This document shows positions 25,887 to 31,965 of a stretch of 31,965 nucleotides of DNA, in pieces (position 1 is the first letter of the stretch; each line of letters begins with the position of its first letter). The notes under the pieces were generated by a model that saw only the letters and a list, made by a program, of their open reading frames with translations, did no database searches and was not told where the DNA came from. Position numbers and translations under genes: made by a program. This DNA comes from Glaciecola sp964643575 (GTDB taxonomy: Bacteria > Pseudomonadota > Gammaproteobacteria > Enterobacterales > Alteromonadaceae), in NCBI GenBank assembly GCA_964643575.1, contig CAZXTD010000032.1, forward strand, positions 1-31,965, written 5' to 3'.

Positions 25887-25916
25887 AGTATACTGTACTG
25901 TACGGTACAGTACCAA
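25887..25916 (-). promoter_or_regulatory. Promoter of the RND efflux operon with embedded operator
   Basis: On the - strand, TTGGTA (25916-25911) and TATACT (25892-25887) form a -35 and -10 with an 18-base spacer. The spacer and part of the -35 are filled by the 19-base palindrome at 25895-25913. A repressor bound there would block RNA polymerase. Transcription would begin about 45 bases before the adaptor ATG. Confidence 0.6.
25895..25913. promoter_or_regulatory. 19-base palindrome, probable TetR-family operator
   Basis: GTACTGTAC (25895-25903), a central G, and GTACAGTAC (25905-25913) are perfect inverted halves. It overlaps the efflux promoter and lies between the efflux operon and the divergent tetR gene. 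Size and symmetry suit binding by a TetR dimer; that the neighbouring regulator is the one that binds is inferred from position. Confidence 0.65.
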
Positions 25917-26002
25917 TTAAATTTTATTTAATGTATATTGTTTGTGTATCGGCATTTAAAAATGTCACTAGAGTTGATTGTTTGATTACATAACTAACCA
26001 TT

Positions 26003-26093
26003 ATCCTCGCGCAAGCAGGGAGCTCCTGATGCTTACGTTGAGTCGTATTCAAGCTCGGTAGCTTGTTGTGGAGGTCCCTGTCTGCGCAGGGAT
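26003..26093. repeat. Nested inverted repeat between the efflux promoter and tetR
   Basis: A 24-base arm at 26003-26026 and an arm at 26070-26093 are inverted copies with 19 of 24 matches. They share GCGCA, CAGGGA and CTCC blocks in the same order. Between them, CAAGCT (26050-26055) and AGCTTG (26060-26065) form a perfect stem with loop CGGT. The second arm alone can also fold (TCCCTG with CAGGGA). The GC-rich arms contrast with the AT-rich surroundings. It resembles the small palindromic intergenic repeats common in gammaproteobacterial genomes. No transposase or target-site duplication was seen. Confidence 0.55.
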
Positions 26094-26157
26094 TTCGGAG
26101 GGTTGTAGGGATGACGAAGGTTCATTGGCACTAAAGTTTGAGGTAATAGAATAGGTT

Positions 26158-26808
26158 ATGACGGTAGCATCAAATGGCCGAAAGCAAACGGCAGAACCCA
26201 GCGATATGGAAAAACCAAAAAGCACACCTAAATGTCGTATTTTGGACGCTGCGCGGGAGTTATTTTTCTCGAAAGGGGTTGCCGCGGTAACGACCGATAT
26301 GCTGGTCAAAAAAGCAAAGACTTCAAAAATGACGCTTTATAAGTATTTTGCGAATAAAGATGAAATATTGGAGCAAGTGGTTGCTGAGGATGTGAATCGT
26401 ATCTTTGAACCTCTAGATACTGAAATTAACAGCACTAATGATTTTACGGCGGTGGTCTTGCATTTTTGCAGCAATCTTGCCGAAATAATTTACGATCCTG
26501 AAATTGTTCGCTTTGACCAGTTAATGGTTTCTCAAGCACTATCCCATAAAGAGCTCACGCAAATTTATTATAATCGCACTTATCAACCCACTATTGATAG
26601 AGTCCATGAGTTACTTGTTCTAGGCCAGCAACGTGGTTATTTAGAAACACAATATTCGGCTGATTTACTCACTGATATACTAGTATCGTCAGTTTCGGGC
26701 CTAGGTTATACACGAGCCATACATGGCTTTGATGCAAACCACCAACAAAGCACCCAAAAAATTGAAAATATCGTTTCGCTTGTACTGGGTCTCACGCAAA
26801 CAAAATGA
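26158..26808 (+). CDS. TetR/AcrR-family transcriptional regulator
   Basis: One-component repressor: N-terminal DNA-binding helices and a C-terminal ligand-binding, dimerising domain. After a hydrophilic lead of about 24 residues, the TetR motif runs from RILDAARELFFSKGVAAVTT through the helix-turn-helix at about residues 46-65 (DMLVKKAKTSKMTLYKYFANKDEIL, seen as KKAKTSKMTLYKYF). The rest is helical and variable, as usual. It has 216 residues. It diverges from the RND efflux operon, with a probable operator between them at 25895-25913, so it likely represses that pump until an inducer binds; the inducer is unknown. ATG 26158 has AGG 3-5 bases and GAGG about 14 bases upstream; ATG 26206 is an alternative that keeps the whole domain. 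Its stop is 3 bases from the convergent aspartoacylase stop. Confidence 0.92.
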   Translation: MTVASNGRKQTAEPSDMEKPKSTPKCRILDAARELFFSKGVAAVTTDMLVKKAKTSKMTLYKYFANKDEILEQVVAEDVNRIFEPLDTEINSTNDFTAVVLHFCSNLAEIIYDPEIVRFDQLMVSQALSHKELTQIYYNRTYQPTIDRVHELLVLGQQRGYLETQYSADLLTDILVSSVSGLGYTRAIHGFDANHQQSTQKIENIVSLVLGLTQTK

Positions 26809-26811
26809 ACG

Positions 26812-27696
26812 TTACCACTTAAACTTAGTCGATGTAGCAAAAGCAATACCTAAATGGTGATATGCGGCTTCGCCAATAAAATGAGGGTAAGTGTCTTTGC
26901 CTTCCCAGTTAATGCTATTGCCAGCATAATCTACAAAGCAAGGGTCACCGTGGCGCAAGCACGTAAAATCTGTTGCATCTAAACTCGGGTGAATCATTGC
27001 CGTTTTACGGCCATCTTTGCAAGGATAGCGAATTTCTTCAACAAGTCGATATGCGTCTGTAGCAGGCAATTTTTTTAAAGCACCTTGGTTGTACCGCTCA
27101 ATAAAGCCAACAATAGCCTTAGTCATTTTTACGGTTTGCTCATAGGCTTTTGCTTTTAGTGTGCCTTGTGGCTGCGGGCCTACTTCTACCATTACGCCCC
27201 GCTTAGCTAAAGTGCAAAAATAGCCGTACTCATTATAGTCTTGATAGTCTTCTACTAGTATTATCGCTTCAGGCATTTGCTGCGACACATAACGCGACAA
27301 TTGCTGGTGAAATTCGTCGTTTACTAAGATAATGAGAGTCGGGCCCATATTGCTTGTCGTGTTATGAATATCGATTATAAAGTCAGTACTAGGTTGCCCC
27401 TTGGGGCCATATTCAGCATTTAGTTTTTGAGCAAGAACATGTTCGTGGGCAGATTCAGGTCTGAGAAATTGGGATAGGCTCTCAAACGTAAACTGGCGAT
27501 TAAGGTCTTCATCCACAAAACGAGTACGTTGGGTAATGGCTAACTTATTCACTAAACTGTACTTAATGTTGACGCTGGGTGCTAATGTTTTAATTGAGCT
27601 GTTATCGATTAGCCAGTTTTCTACTGCTTGCACGCCAGACAATTCATTGCCGTGTGTACCGCCTGCTATAAGCAAATTTTTAATAGCTTCGCTCAT
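26812..27696 (-). CDS. Aspartoacylase (N-acyl-aspartate amidohydrolase), AspA/AstE family
   Basis: Zn2+ carboxypeptidase-like enzyme expected to split N-acetyl-L-aspartate into acetate and aspartate. The pattern matches human aspartoacylase closely: GGTHGNE with Zn ligands His15 and Glu18, RFVDEDLNR (residues 59-67, substrate carboxylate), DIHNTTSNMG with Zn ligand His111, and VEVGPQPQG with catalytic Glu171. The C-terminal domain carries a HPSLDATDF segment and HGDPCF, as in that enzyme (294 against 313 residues). The HNTTSNMG and VEVGPQPQG blocks favour aspartoacylase over succinylglutamate desuccinylase (AstE). It follows yacG on the same strand after a 29-base gap, so it may be read with zapD and yacG. 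The Shine-Dalgarno is weak (GTGAGA). It sits near a racemase for acidic amino acids, which may or may not be meaningful. Confidence 0.88.
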   Translation of the reverse strand: MSEAIKNLLIAGGTHGNELSGVQAVENWLIDNSSIKTLAPSVNIKYSLVNKLAITQRTRFVDEDLNRQFTFESLSQFLRPESAHEHVLAQKLNAEYGPKGQPSTDFIIDIHNTTSNMGPTLIILVNDEFHQQLSRYVSQQMPEAIILVEDYQDYNEYGYFCTLAKRGVMVEVGPQPQGTLKAKAYEQTVKMTKAIVGFIERYNQGALKKLPATDAYRLVEEIRYPCKDGRKTAMIHPSLDATDFTCLRHGDPCFVDYAGNSINWEGKDTYPHFIGEAAYHHLGIAFATSTKFKW

Positions 27697-27725
27697 CTAA
27701 ATATTCTCACTTTTTTGTTTTTTAT

Positions 27726-27965
27726 TTAGTTTTTAAAGAAGTCGCCAGAATCTTGCTGCGCTTTTGCTAGCATGGCTTCAATTTCCTCTACGTCTATATT
27801 GTCTGGTAACAAGTCTTGTTGATGCTCATTACTAGGAATAGCGTGTTTCTCGTCGGCCCATTGACCAAGGTCGATGAGTTGGCAGCGTTTGCTGCAAAAG
27901 GGTCGAAACGATGATTTAGGCGAATACTCTACTGATTTTTGACATGTTGGACAGTTTACTTTCAT
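27726..27965 (-). CDS. yacG: DNA gyrase inhibitor YacG, small zinc protein
   Basis: Small zinc-binding protein; in E. coli it binds GyrB and inhibits gyrase. A single treble-clef-like site is formed by Cys5, Cys8, Cys24 and Cys28 (CPTC and FCSKRC), followed by the conserved CQLIDLGQWA. The acidic C-terminal half (Glu- and Asp-rich, about residues 40-79) is longer than in E. coli (79 against 65 residues) but unstructured there too. ATG 27965 has AAGGG about 9 bases upstream. It lies 100 bases after zapD on the same strand; the coaE-zapD-yacG order is typical of gammaproteobacteria. Confidence 0.93.
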   Translation of the reverse strand: MKVNCPTCQKSVEYSPKSSFRPFCSKRCQLIDLGQWADEKHAIPSNEHQQDLLPDNIDVEEIEAMLAKAQQDSGDFFKN

Positions 27966-28065
27966 TTATGCACCCTTAAGGTCGAGTGAGATTGTTCTCT
28001 TATCGGTAATGGCTTATTGGTTAAAGCTTATTGGCACTGGCGTATCTTGTCGCTAGAGATCGCGC

Positions 28066-28818
28066 TTAGCAACACGCCAGCTTAAAGTTTACTTGTTCAG
28101 TAATGGCACCGCTTGAACCAGCAGGGGGATTGAGTCGCATAAATTTTAGACCAAAACGATTGCGCGTGCCGCTTACTACTGGGTAAATTCCTGAGCTTGA
28201 GTCGCACTGTATACGAACTAATTCTATTTTTTCTTCTACTGAACCTTGGTAATAACCGTTTTTACATTCGATATTTTGAAAACGCGCTTTTTCGCGTAAA
28301 AAAGATAAAAGCATTTGTAAGCTATTTTCTATTAGGCTGAGTTGCTGCTTCCAATCTTGCATATGTGCGAGCTTTATTTCGTTGTCTTGCTTTAGCCAAC
28401 AAAAGAGGGAAGGCAAGTCGAACGAGGTTACGCCCCCTGGCGTAGTAAAACGTTGTCGTATATTAGACAAAAACTTTTCTTCGCGAAGACTCGCGCCTAA
28501 TTTAGGATTACGTTTAATTTCACTACTGAGTCGGTGGAGCGTTTGTAGGGCTTGGTCAAGCGCTTGGTTATCGATATCGGGGTGCTGTGACCAATGCACG
28601 AGCTTTTTTTCGTGGGCATCAATGTCGCGTAAAAAATCGGTGCGTAAATCAAGACGCTCTACCATGTCCATGATGTCAAAGAGAAGTTCTAAAAAACGCA
28701 AAAATTGATATTCGCTTTGCGCGTCTTTTGCTTCTTCAAGCTGCGCGAATAACTGCTCTAGTCGCAAATAATTTCGCACTTTTTCATAAAGTGGGAATTC
28801 GTATAATGCGACTGACAT
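28066..28818 (-). CDS. zapD: Cell division protein ZapD (Z-ring associated)
   Basis: Cytoplasmic protein that binds the C-terminal tail of FtsZ and bundles its filaments. The mostly helical N-terminal half starts YEFPLYEKVRNYLRLEQLF and the second half contains SFDLPSLFCWL and, near the end, FGLKFMRLNPP. Both are conserved in E. coli ZapD (247 residues; 250 here). The start at 28818 has GGGAG about 6 bases upstream and a likely promoter at 28846-28873. It is followed by yacG. Its presence fits the intact LDIPAFLRRQAD tail of FtsZ encoded in this window. Confidence 0.94.
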   Translation of the reverse strand: MSVALYEFPLYEKVRNYLRLEQLFAQLEEAKDAQSEYQFLRFLELLFDIMDMVERLDLRTDFLRDIDAHEKKLVHWSQHPDIDNQALDQALQTLHRLSSEIKRNPKLGASLREEKFLSNIRQRFTTPGGVTSFDLPSLFCWLKQDNEIKLAHMQDWKQQLSLIENSLQMLLSFLREKARFQNIECKNGYYQGSVEEKIELVRIQCDSSSGIYPVVSGTRNRFGLKFMRLNPPAGSSGAITEQVNFKLACC

Positions 28819-28845
28819 TTGTTTCTCCCTGCGCTTGGCGTTTTA

Positions 28846-28873
28846 ATTATAATGATATGATTTTAATTGCAAA
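28846..28873 (-). promoter_or_regulatory. Candidate promoter for zapD
   Basis: On the - strand, a perfect -10 TATAAT (28851-28846) lies 16 bases after TTTGCA (28873-28868). It would start transcription about 20 bases before the zapD ATG and serve zapD, yacG and perhaps the aspartoacylase gene. The -35 is only moderate. Confidence 0.5.
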
Positions 28874-28953
28874 AACCTAAGCGATTGGCTTAAGCATATT
28901 AGTATAAGGTTACATCGAACTTGAGCATTTGTCTAAGGGAAGCGCAATTTGCT

Positions 28954-29583
28954 TTACTGTTTTATTTCGCCATTTTGACTTAACTCTACATATTGGTGGT
29001 GTAGATTGTCGACTTGACCTACAAGAGCTTCTTTTCCTTGGCTGTTATCTATAATGTCGTCGGCTAGCAATAGGCGGTTTTCGCGAGAAATTTGTGCTTT
29101 GATAATTGCATCGATGGTTTTTTCGTTGCCGCCATCTCGTTGCAGTGTCCTTGATTTTTGCAAATTGGGCGGTATGTCAACAACAGCTGACCTGTCGGTC
29201 CATTCATGAAGTTTGTTTTCAAACAGCAGTGGTGCCGATAAAATGCAATATTGAGATTGACTATTATTGATTTGCGACATCATTTCATCGCGGATGAGCG
29301 GATGCAAAATAGCGTTTAGGTCGTTTTTGGCTTTGTTGTCGGCAAACGCAATTTCACGCAGTTTAGCTCTGTCTAAATTACCATCTGTTTGCAACACGTT
29401 TTCAGAGAAACGCTTTACGACTTTGGCTAATCCGACTGTGCCGATTTTGACTACTTCACGGGCAACAACATCTGCATCGACAATATTAATCCCGCGATCG
29501 TAAAATAAATTGCTTACGGTGGTTTTGCCTGAGCCTATTCCGCCGGTAAGACCCACAACAAATTTATCTTTAAATAATGGCAT
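28954..29583 (-). CDS. coaE: Dephospho-CoA kinase CoaE
   Basis: Last enzyme of coenzyme A synthesis: phosphorylates the 3'-hydroxyl of dephospho-CoA with ATP. The P-loop GGIGSGKT is at residues 14-21, followed by NIVDADVVAREV (CoA-binding Asp), the HPLIRDEM segment, SAPLLFENKL and a lid region with RDGGNEK and AQISRENRLLLAD. Length is 209 residues against 206 in E. coli. It lies 72 bases after pilD and 135 bases before zapD on the same strand, the usual position beside pilD. The ribosome binding site is weak. Confidence 0.95.
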   Translation of the reverse strand: MPLFKDKFVVGLTGGIGSGKTTVSNLFYDRGINIVDADVVAREVVKIGTVGLAKVVKRFSENVLQTDGNLDRAKLREIAFADNKAKNDLNAILHPLIRDEMMSQINNSQSQYCILSAPLLFENKLHEWTDRSAVVDIPPNLQKSRTLQRDGGNEKTIDAIIKAQISRENRLLLADDIIDNSQGKEALVGQVDNLHHQYVELSQNGEIKQ

Positions 29584-29655
29584 TTTGTTTGCTCAATAAG
29601 TCAGTAAGGATTAATCATCAATTTGTACTATTTGTGCCATTTGTAAAAGGGCGAC

Positions 29656-30510
29656 TTACAAAGTAGATAAATACCAATCTGCAATGTGTTGACCATAAAG
29701 CATCGTGATAAAACCTGCAATGGCAAGATATGGACCAAAAGGAATCGCATAGCCAGTCCCTTTCCGATTGACTAGCATCAGCGCGATACCTATTGCTGCA
29801 CCTACAACCGAAGATAATAAAATAACAATGGGTAAATGTTGCCAGCCGACCCAAACCCCAATAGCGGCGAGTAGTTTGAAGTCACCAAAGCCCATACCTT
29901 CTTTACCTGTGAGTAATTTAAACCCCCAATATATGAGAAACAGAAAGGCGTAGCCTAACGCGCCGCCTACAATTGCAGAGTTCGCATTAATGTCGGGGCT
30001 GTGAGCAGCAATTAGTAGGCCAATCCATAACATACTAAGCGTCAGTACATCGGGCAGTAACATTTCATCAAGGTCGATAAAGGTCATTGCAACGAGTAGC
30101 CAAGTGCAAAAAATAAAACCAAAGGCAATTAAGTTGAAGCCTAATTCGAAAGCAACAAGCGTGCTAAGCAAAGCGGTGAGTAATTCGACTGCAGGGTAGC
30201 GAATCGATATTGATGTTTTACAATTACTGCATTTGCCTCTTAAAAACAACCATGAAATAAGCGGGATGTTTTCCCAAGCGCGAATTTTGTGTCCACATTT
30301 GGGGCACGTAGAGTCAGGCTTGACTAAGTTAAATGTGGTTGGGGCAGTTTGCTCTTCGTTATTTTGCTCGGCAATTTCACGAGTCCAAGCATTTTTCATC
30401 ATAATCGGTAAGCGATAAATAACGACATTTAAAAAACTGCCGACTAAAAGAGATAAAATAAACACAACTGAATAATACAGAGTTGGCGACTCAGATAATA
30501 AAGTGTACAT
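29656..30510 (-). CDS. pilD: Type IV prepilin peptidase / N-methyltransferase PilD
   Basis: Inner-membrane aspartic protease that removes the leader from type IV prepilins and type II secretion pseudopilins and methylates the new N-terminus. The N-terminal cytoplasmic loop carries the zinc tetracysteine site (Cys69, Cys72, Cys94, Cys97). The catalytic aspartates lie in the FIDLDEMLLPD segment (Asp146 or Asp148) and GFGDFK (Asp210). At least seven hydrophobic segments follow, the usual topology. Length is 284 residues, normal for bifunctional enzymes. It lies 174 bases after pilC, with a strong hairpin and a candidate promoter between them, so it may be transcribed separately from pilC. Confidence 0.95.
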   Translation of the reverse strand: MYTLLSESPTLYYSVVFILSLLVGSFLNVVIYRLPIMMKNAWTREIAEQNNEEQTAPTTFNLVKPDSTCPKCGHKIRAWENIPLISWLFLRGKCSNCKTSISIRYPAVELLTALLSTLVAFELGFNLIAFGFIFCTWLLVAMTFIDLDEMLLPDVLTLSMLWIGLLIAAHSPDINANSAIVGGALGYAFLFLIYWGFKLLTGKEGMGFGDFKLLAAIGVWVGWQHLPIVILLSSVVGAAIGIALMLVNRKGTGYAIPFGPYLAIAGFITMLYGQHIADWYLSTL

Positions 30511-30558
30511 AAGATGCCTTAGCGTAAAGGAGATTTGGAGAGCTGCTTGCAGAACAAT

Positions 30559-30587
30559 AGCATAAGCTTTAGTGGTATGATTAGCAA
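30559..30587 (-). promoter_or_regulatory. Candidate promoter for pilD
   Basis: On the - strand, TTGCTA (30587-30582) and TATGCT (30564-30559) are separated by 17 bases, four of six matches each. It lies just downstream of the hairpin that follows pilC and about 50 bases before the pilD ATG. Moderate evidence only. Confidence 0.38.
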
Positions 30588-30597
30588 AAGCAAATTA

Positions 30598-30633
30598 ATT
30601 TAGCCTTTTATCAATTTGTATAAAAGGCTAAAT
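30598..30633 (-). terminator. Strong hairpin after pilC, probable terminator
   Basis: ATTTAGCCTTTTAT (30598-30611) and ATAAAAGGCTAAAT (30620-30633) pair perfectly over 14 bases around an 8-base loop. Read on the - strand it follows the pilC stop by about 50 bases and is trailed by a T-rich but interrupted tract. It could be an intrinsic terminator of moderate strength or a processing and stability stem between pilC and pilD. Confidence 0.6.
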
Positions 30634-30684
30634 GTTAACGAATGAGTTGATTTGCTTATTTTAAAGTCAACATAAAAAGACTAT

Positions 30685-31893
30685 TTAAACAACAGCACCC
30701 ATTTGGAATATCGGTAAGTACATGGCCACAATTAAGCCACCAATAACAACACCAAGCACTGACATGATCATCGGTTCAAGTAAACTGGTTAAGCCATCTA
30801 CCATGTCATCAACTTCAGCCTCGTAGATAGTGGCAATTTTACTTAGCATTTCGTCTACCGCGCCCGACTCTTCGCCAATCGCTATCATTTGTGTAACCAT
30901 GTCAGGGAATACATTTGTTGCACGCATAGCGACGTTCATTTGAACACCGCCCGACACTTCCTTTTTAATAAATAAAATGGCGTCTCTGAATACCGCATTA
31001 CCCGATGCACCTGCGGCAGAGTCTAGCGCGCCAATTAATGGTACGCCTGCTGCAAAAGTAGTTGATAGAGTGCGGGTAAAACGTGCTATCGCTGCTTTTT
31101 TAAGTATCTCGCCAATAATTGGAATGCGCAGTATGCGTTTATCTACATAATCTCTTAACTTTATCGAGTTACGATGGGCACGCACAAACATGATTGCCGC
31201 AGCGGCCATTCCTGCACCAATAAATACGCCCCACTTTTGGACAAAATTCGAAAGGTTAAGCACCATTTGCGTAAATACAGGAAGTTCTGCACCAAAACCT
31301 GCAAAAATTTCTTCAAATTGGGGAACAACAAATACTAATAATATCGTTGTTACGATAAAAGCGACCACTAATACCGCAATAGGATAAAACATGGCTTTTT
31401 TAATTTTTGACTTGAGCGCTTCTGCTTTTTCTTTGTATAAAGCGATTCTATCGTAAATGGTTTCGAGCGCGCCAGATTGTTCGCCGGTCTCTACAAGGTC
31501 GCAATATAAGTCGTCAAATTGCATTGGGTGCTTGCGCAGAGCTGACGACAAAGGATTACCCGACTTCACCTCAGAGGTAATGTCGTTCATCATTTTACGT
31601 ACTGACATCTTGGCGTGGCCCTGCCCAATCATTTCTAGACTCTGAATAAGGGTAACGCCTGCACCTAGCATAGTCGCAATTTGCCGAGAAATCATGCATA
31701 TATCGCTAGGGGTGACTTTGTCTTTTTTCTTAAATAAGGGAGTTGCTTGCTTTTTTACACGTGTGGCAGAGATGCCGCGTCGGCGCAGTAAGTTTTTGGC
31801 CTCAAGCAAACTAGAGGCTGTAATTTCGCCTTTGTTTCGGTTGCCTTTATTGTCTGAACCAGACCATTCAAAGATATCAGCAGTTTTCGCCAT
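30685..31893 (-). CDS. pilC: Type IV pilus assembly platform protein PilC
   Basis: Inner-membrane platform of the type IV pilus machine, which couples the PilB and PilT motors to pilin assembly and disassembly. It has the GspF/PilC layout: N-terminal helical part (FEWSGSDNKGN, LLRRRGISATRV), a first GspF domain (ISRQIATMLGAGVTLIQSL, VETGEQSGALETI), a first membrane helix with KAMFYPIAVLVVAFIV, and a second GspF domain (FTRTLSTTFAAGVPLIGAL, IGEESGAVDEML). A C-terminal helix pair follows (LLEPMIMSVLGVVIGGLIVAMYLPIF). It has 402 residues from ATG 31893, which has GGAG 6 bases upstream; a GTG at 31905 is in frame. Upstream on the same strand a bidirectional terminator-like hairpin lies only 35 bases away; any pilB gene is outside the window. 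Confidence 0.95.
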   Translation of the reverse strand: MAKTADIFEWSGSDNKGNRNKGEITASSLLEAKNLLRRRGISATRVKKQATPLFKKKDKVTPSDICMISRQIATMLGAGVTLIQSLEMIGQGHAKMSVRKMMNDITSEVKSGNPLSSALRKHPMQFDDLYCDLVETGEQSGALETIYDRIALYKEKAEALKSKIKKAMFYPIAVLVVAFIVTTILLVFVVPQFEEIFAGFGAELPVFTQMVLNLSNFVQKWGVFIGAGMAAAAIMFVRAHRNSIKLRDYVDKRILRIPIIGEILKKAAIARFTRTLSTTFAAGVPLIGALDSAAGASGNAVFRDAILFIKKEVSGGVQMNVAMRATNVFPDMVTQMIAIGEESGAVDEMLSKIATIYEAEVDDMVDGLTSLLEPMIMSVLGVVIGGLIVAMYLPIFQMGAVV

Positions 31894-31928
31894 GGTAGAC
31901 TCCACACTTATCGGTTGTTTTGAGACAC

Positions 31929-31953
31929 AAAAGCCCAGTTAAACTGGGCTTTT
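31929..31953. terminator. Bidirectional terminator-like hairpin upstream of pilC
   Basis: AAAAGCCCAGT (31929-31939) pairs perfectly with ACTGGGCTTTT (31943-31953) around TAA. GC-rich in the middle and with A/T ends on both sides, it fits an intrinsic terminator in either direction. On the - strand it ends 35 bases before the pilC ATG. Confidence 0.8.
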
Positions 31954-31965
31954 CGACGCTTGCTT

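Overview
The window is a stretch of gammaproteobacterial chromosome. Gene content and order (the division and cell-wall cluster running into lpxC and secA, then zapD, yacG, coaE, pilD and pilC on the other strand) fit a marine Alteromonadales-type bacterium. This placement rests on synteny and protein resemblance only; no database search was possible. Base composition looks AT-leaning and fairly even. I saw no tRNA, rRNA, CRISPR array or transposase gene.

Positions 1-15964 (+ strand) hold the 3' part of the dcw cluster: ftsI (C-terminal end only), murE, murF, mraY, murD, ftsW, murG, murC, ddlB, ftsQ, ftsA, ftsZ and then lpxC. Most neighbours overlap by 4-14 bases, so translation is probably coupled. 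Together they encode the cytoplasmic steps from UDP-MurNAc to lipid II (MurC, D, E, F, Ddl, MraY, MurG), the septal polymerase pair (FtsW with FtsI), the divisome link (FtsQ), the ring and its anchor (FtsZ, FtsA), and the committed step of lipid A synthesis (LpxC). Several Mur and Fts proteins are longer than their E. coli counterparts.

Positions 15965-20761 hold a 524-base stretch without a credible gene, a membrane-anchored M23/LytM peptidase with its own likely promoter and a clear terminator, secA, and mutT. secA is interrupted by two runs of ten N. Both behave as assembly joins, and the gene reads as intact once they are resolved (908 codons).

Positions 20758-27696 are the least conserved part: an aspartate/glutamate racemase homologue overlapping mutT, a two-gene RND efflux operon (- strand), a divergent TetR regulator, and an aspartoacylase. 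The efflux promoter contains a 19-base palindrome between its -35 and -10 boxes, a probable TetR-family operator. A nested inverted repeat sits between that operator and tetR.

Positions 27726-31893 (- strand) read, in transcription order, pilC, pilD, coaE, zapD and yacG, with the aspartoacylase following yacG. This is the usual type IV pilus / CoA / division neighbourhood. In relatives as I know them, mutT normally lies close to yacG, so the racemase, efflux, tetR and aspartoacylase block looks like an accessory insertion at that junction.

I did not find a clearly new multi-gene system. The best leads are the Ser/Cys active-site pair in the racemase, the DNSR variant of the MurE substrate motif, the translational arrangement at the murD start, the inverted repeats around ftsZ and tetR, and the aspartoacylase placed in the zapD-yacG unit.
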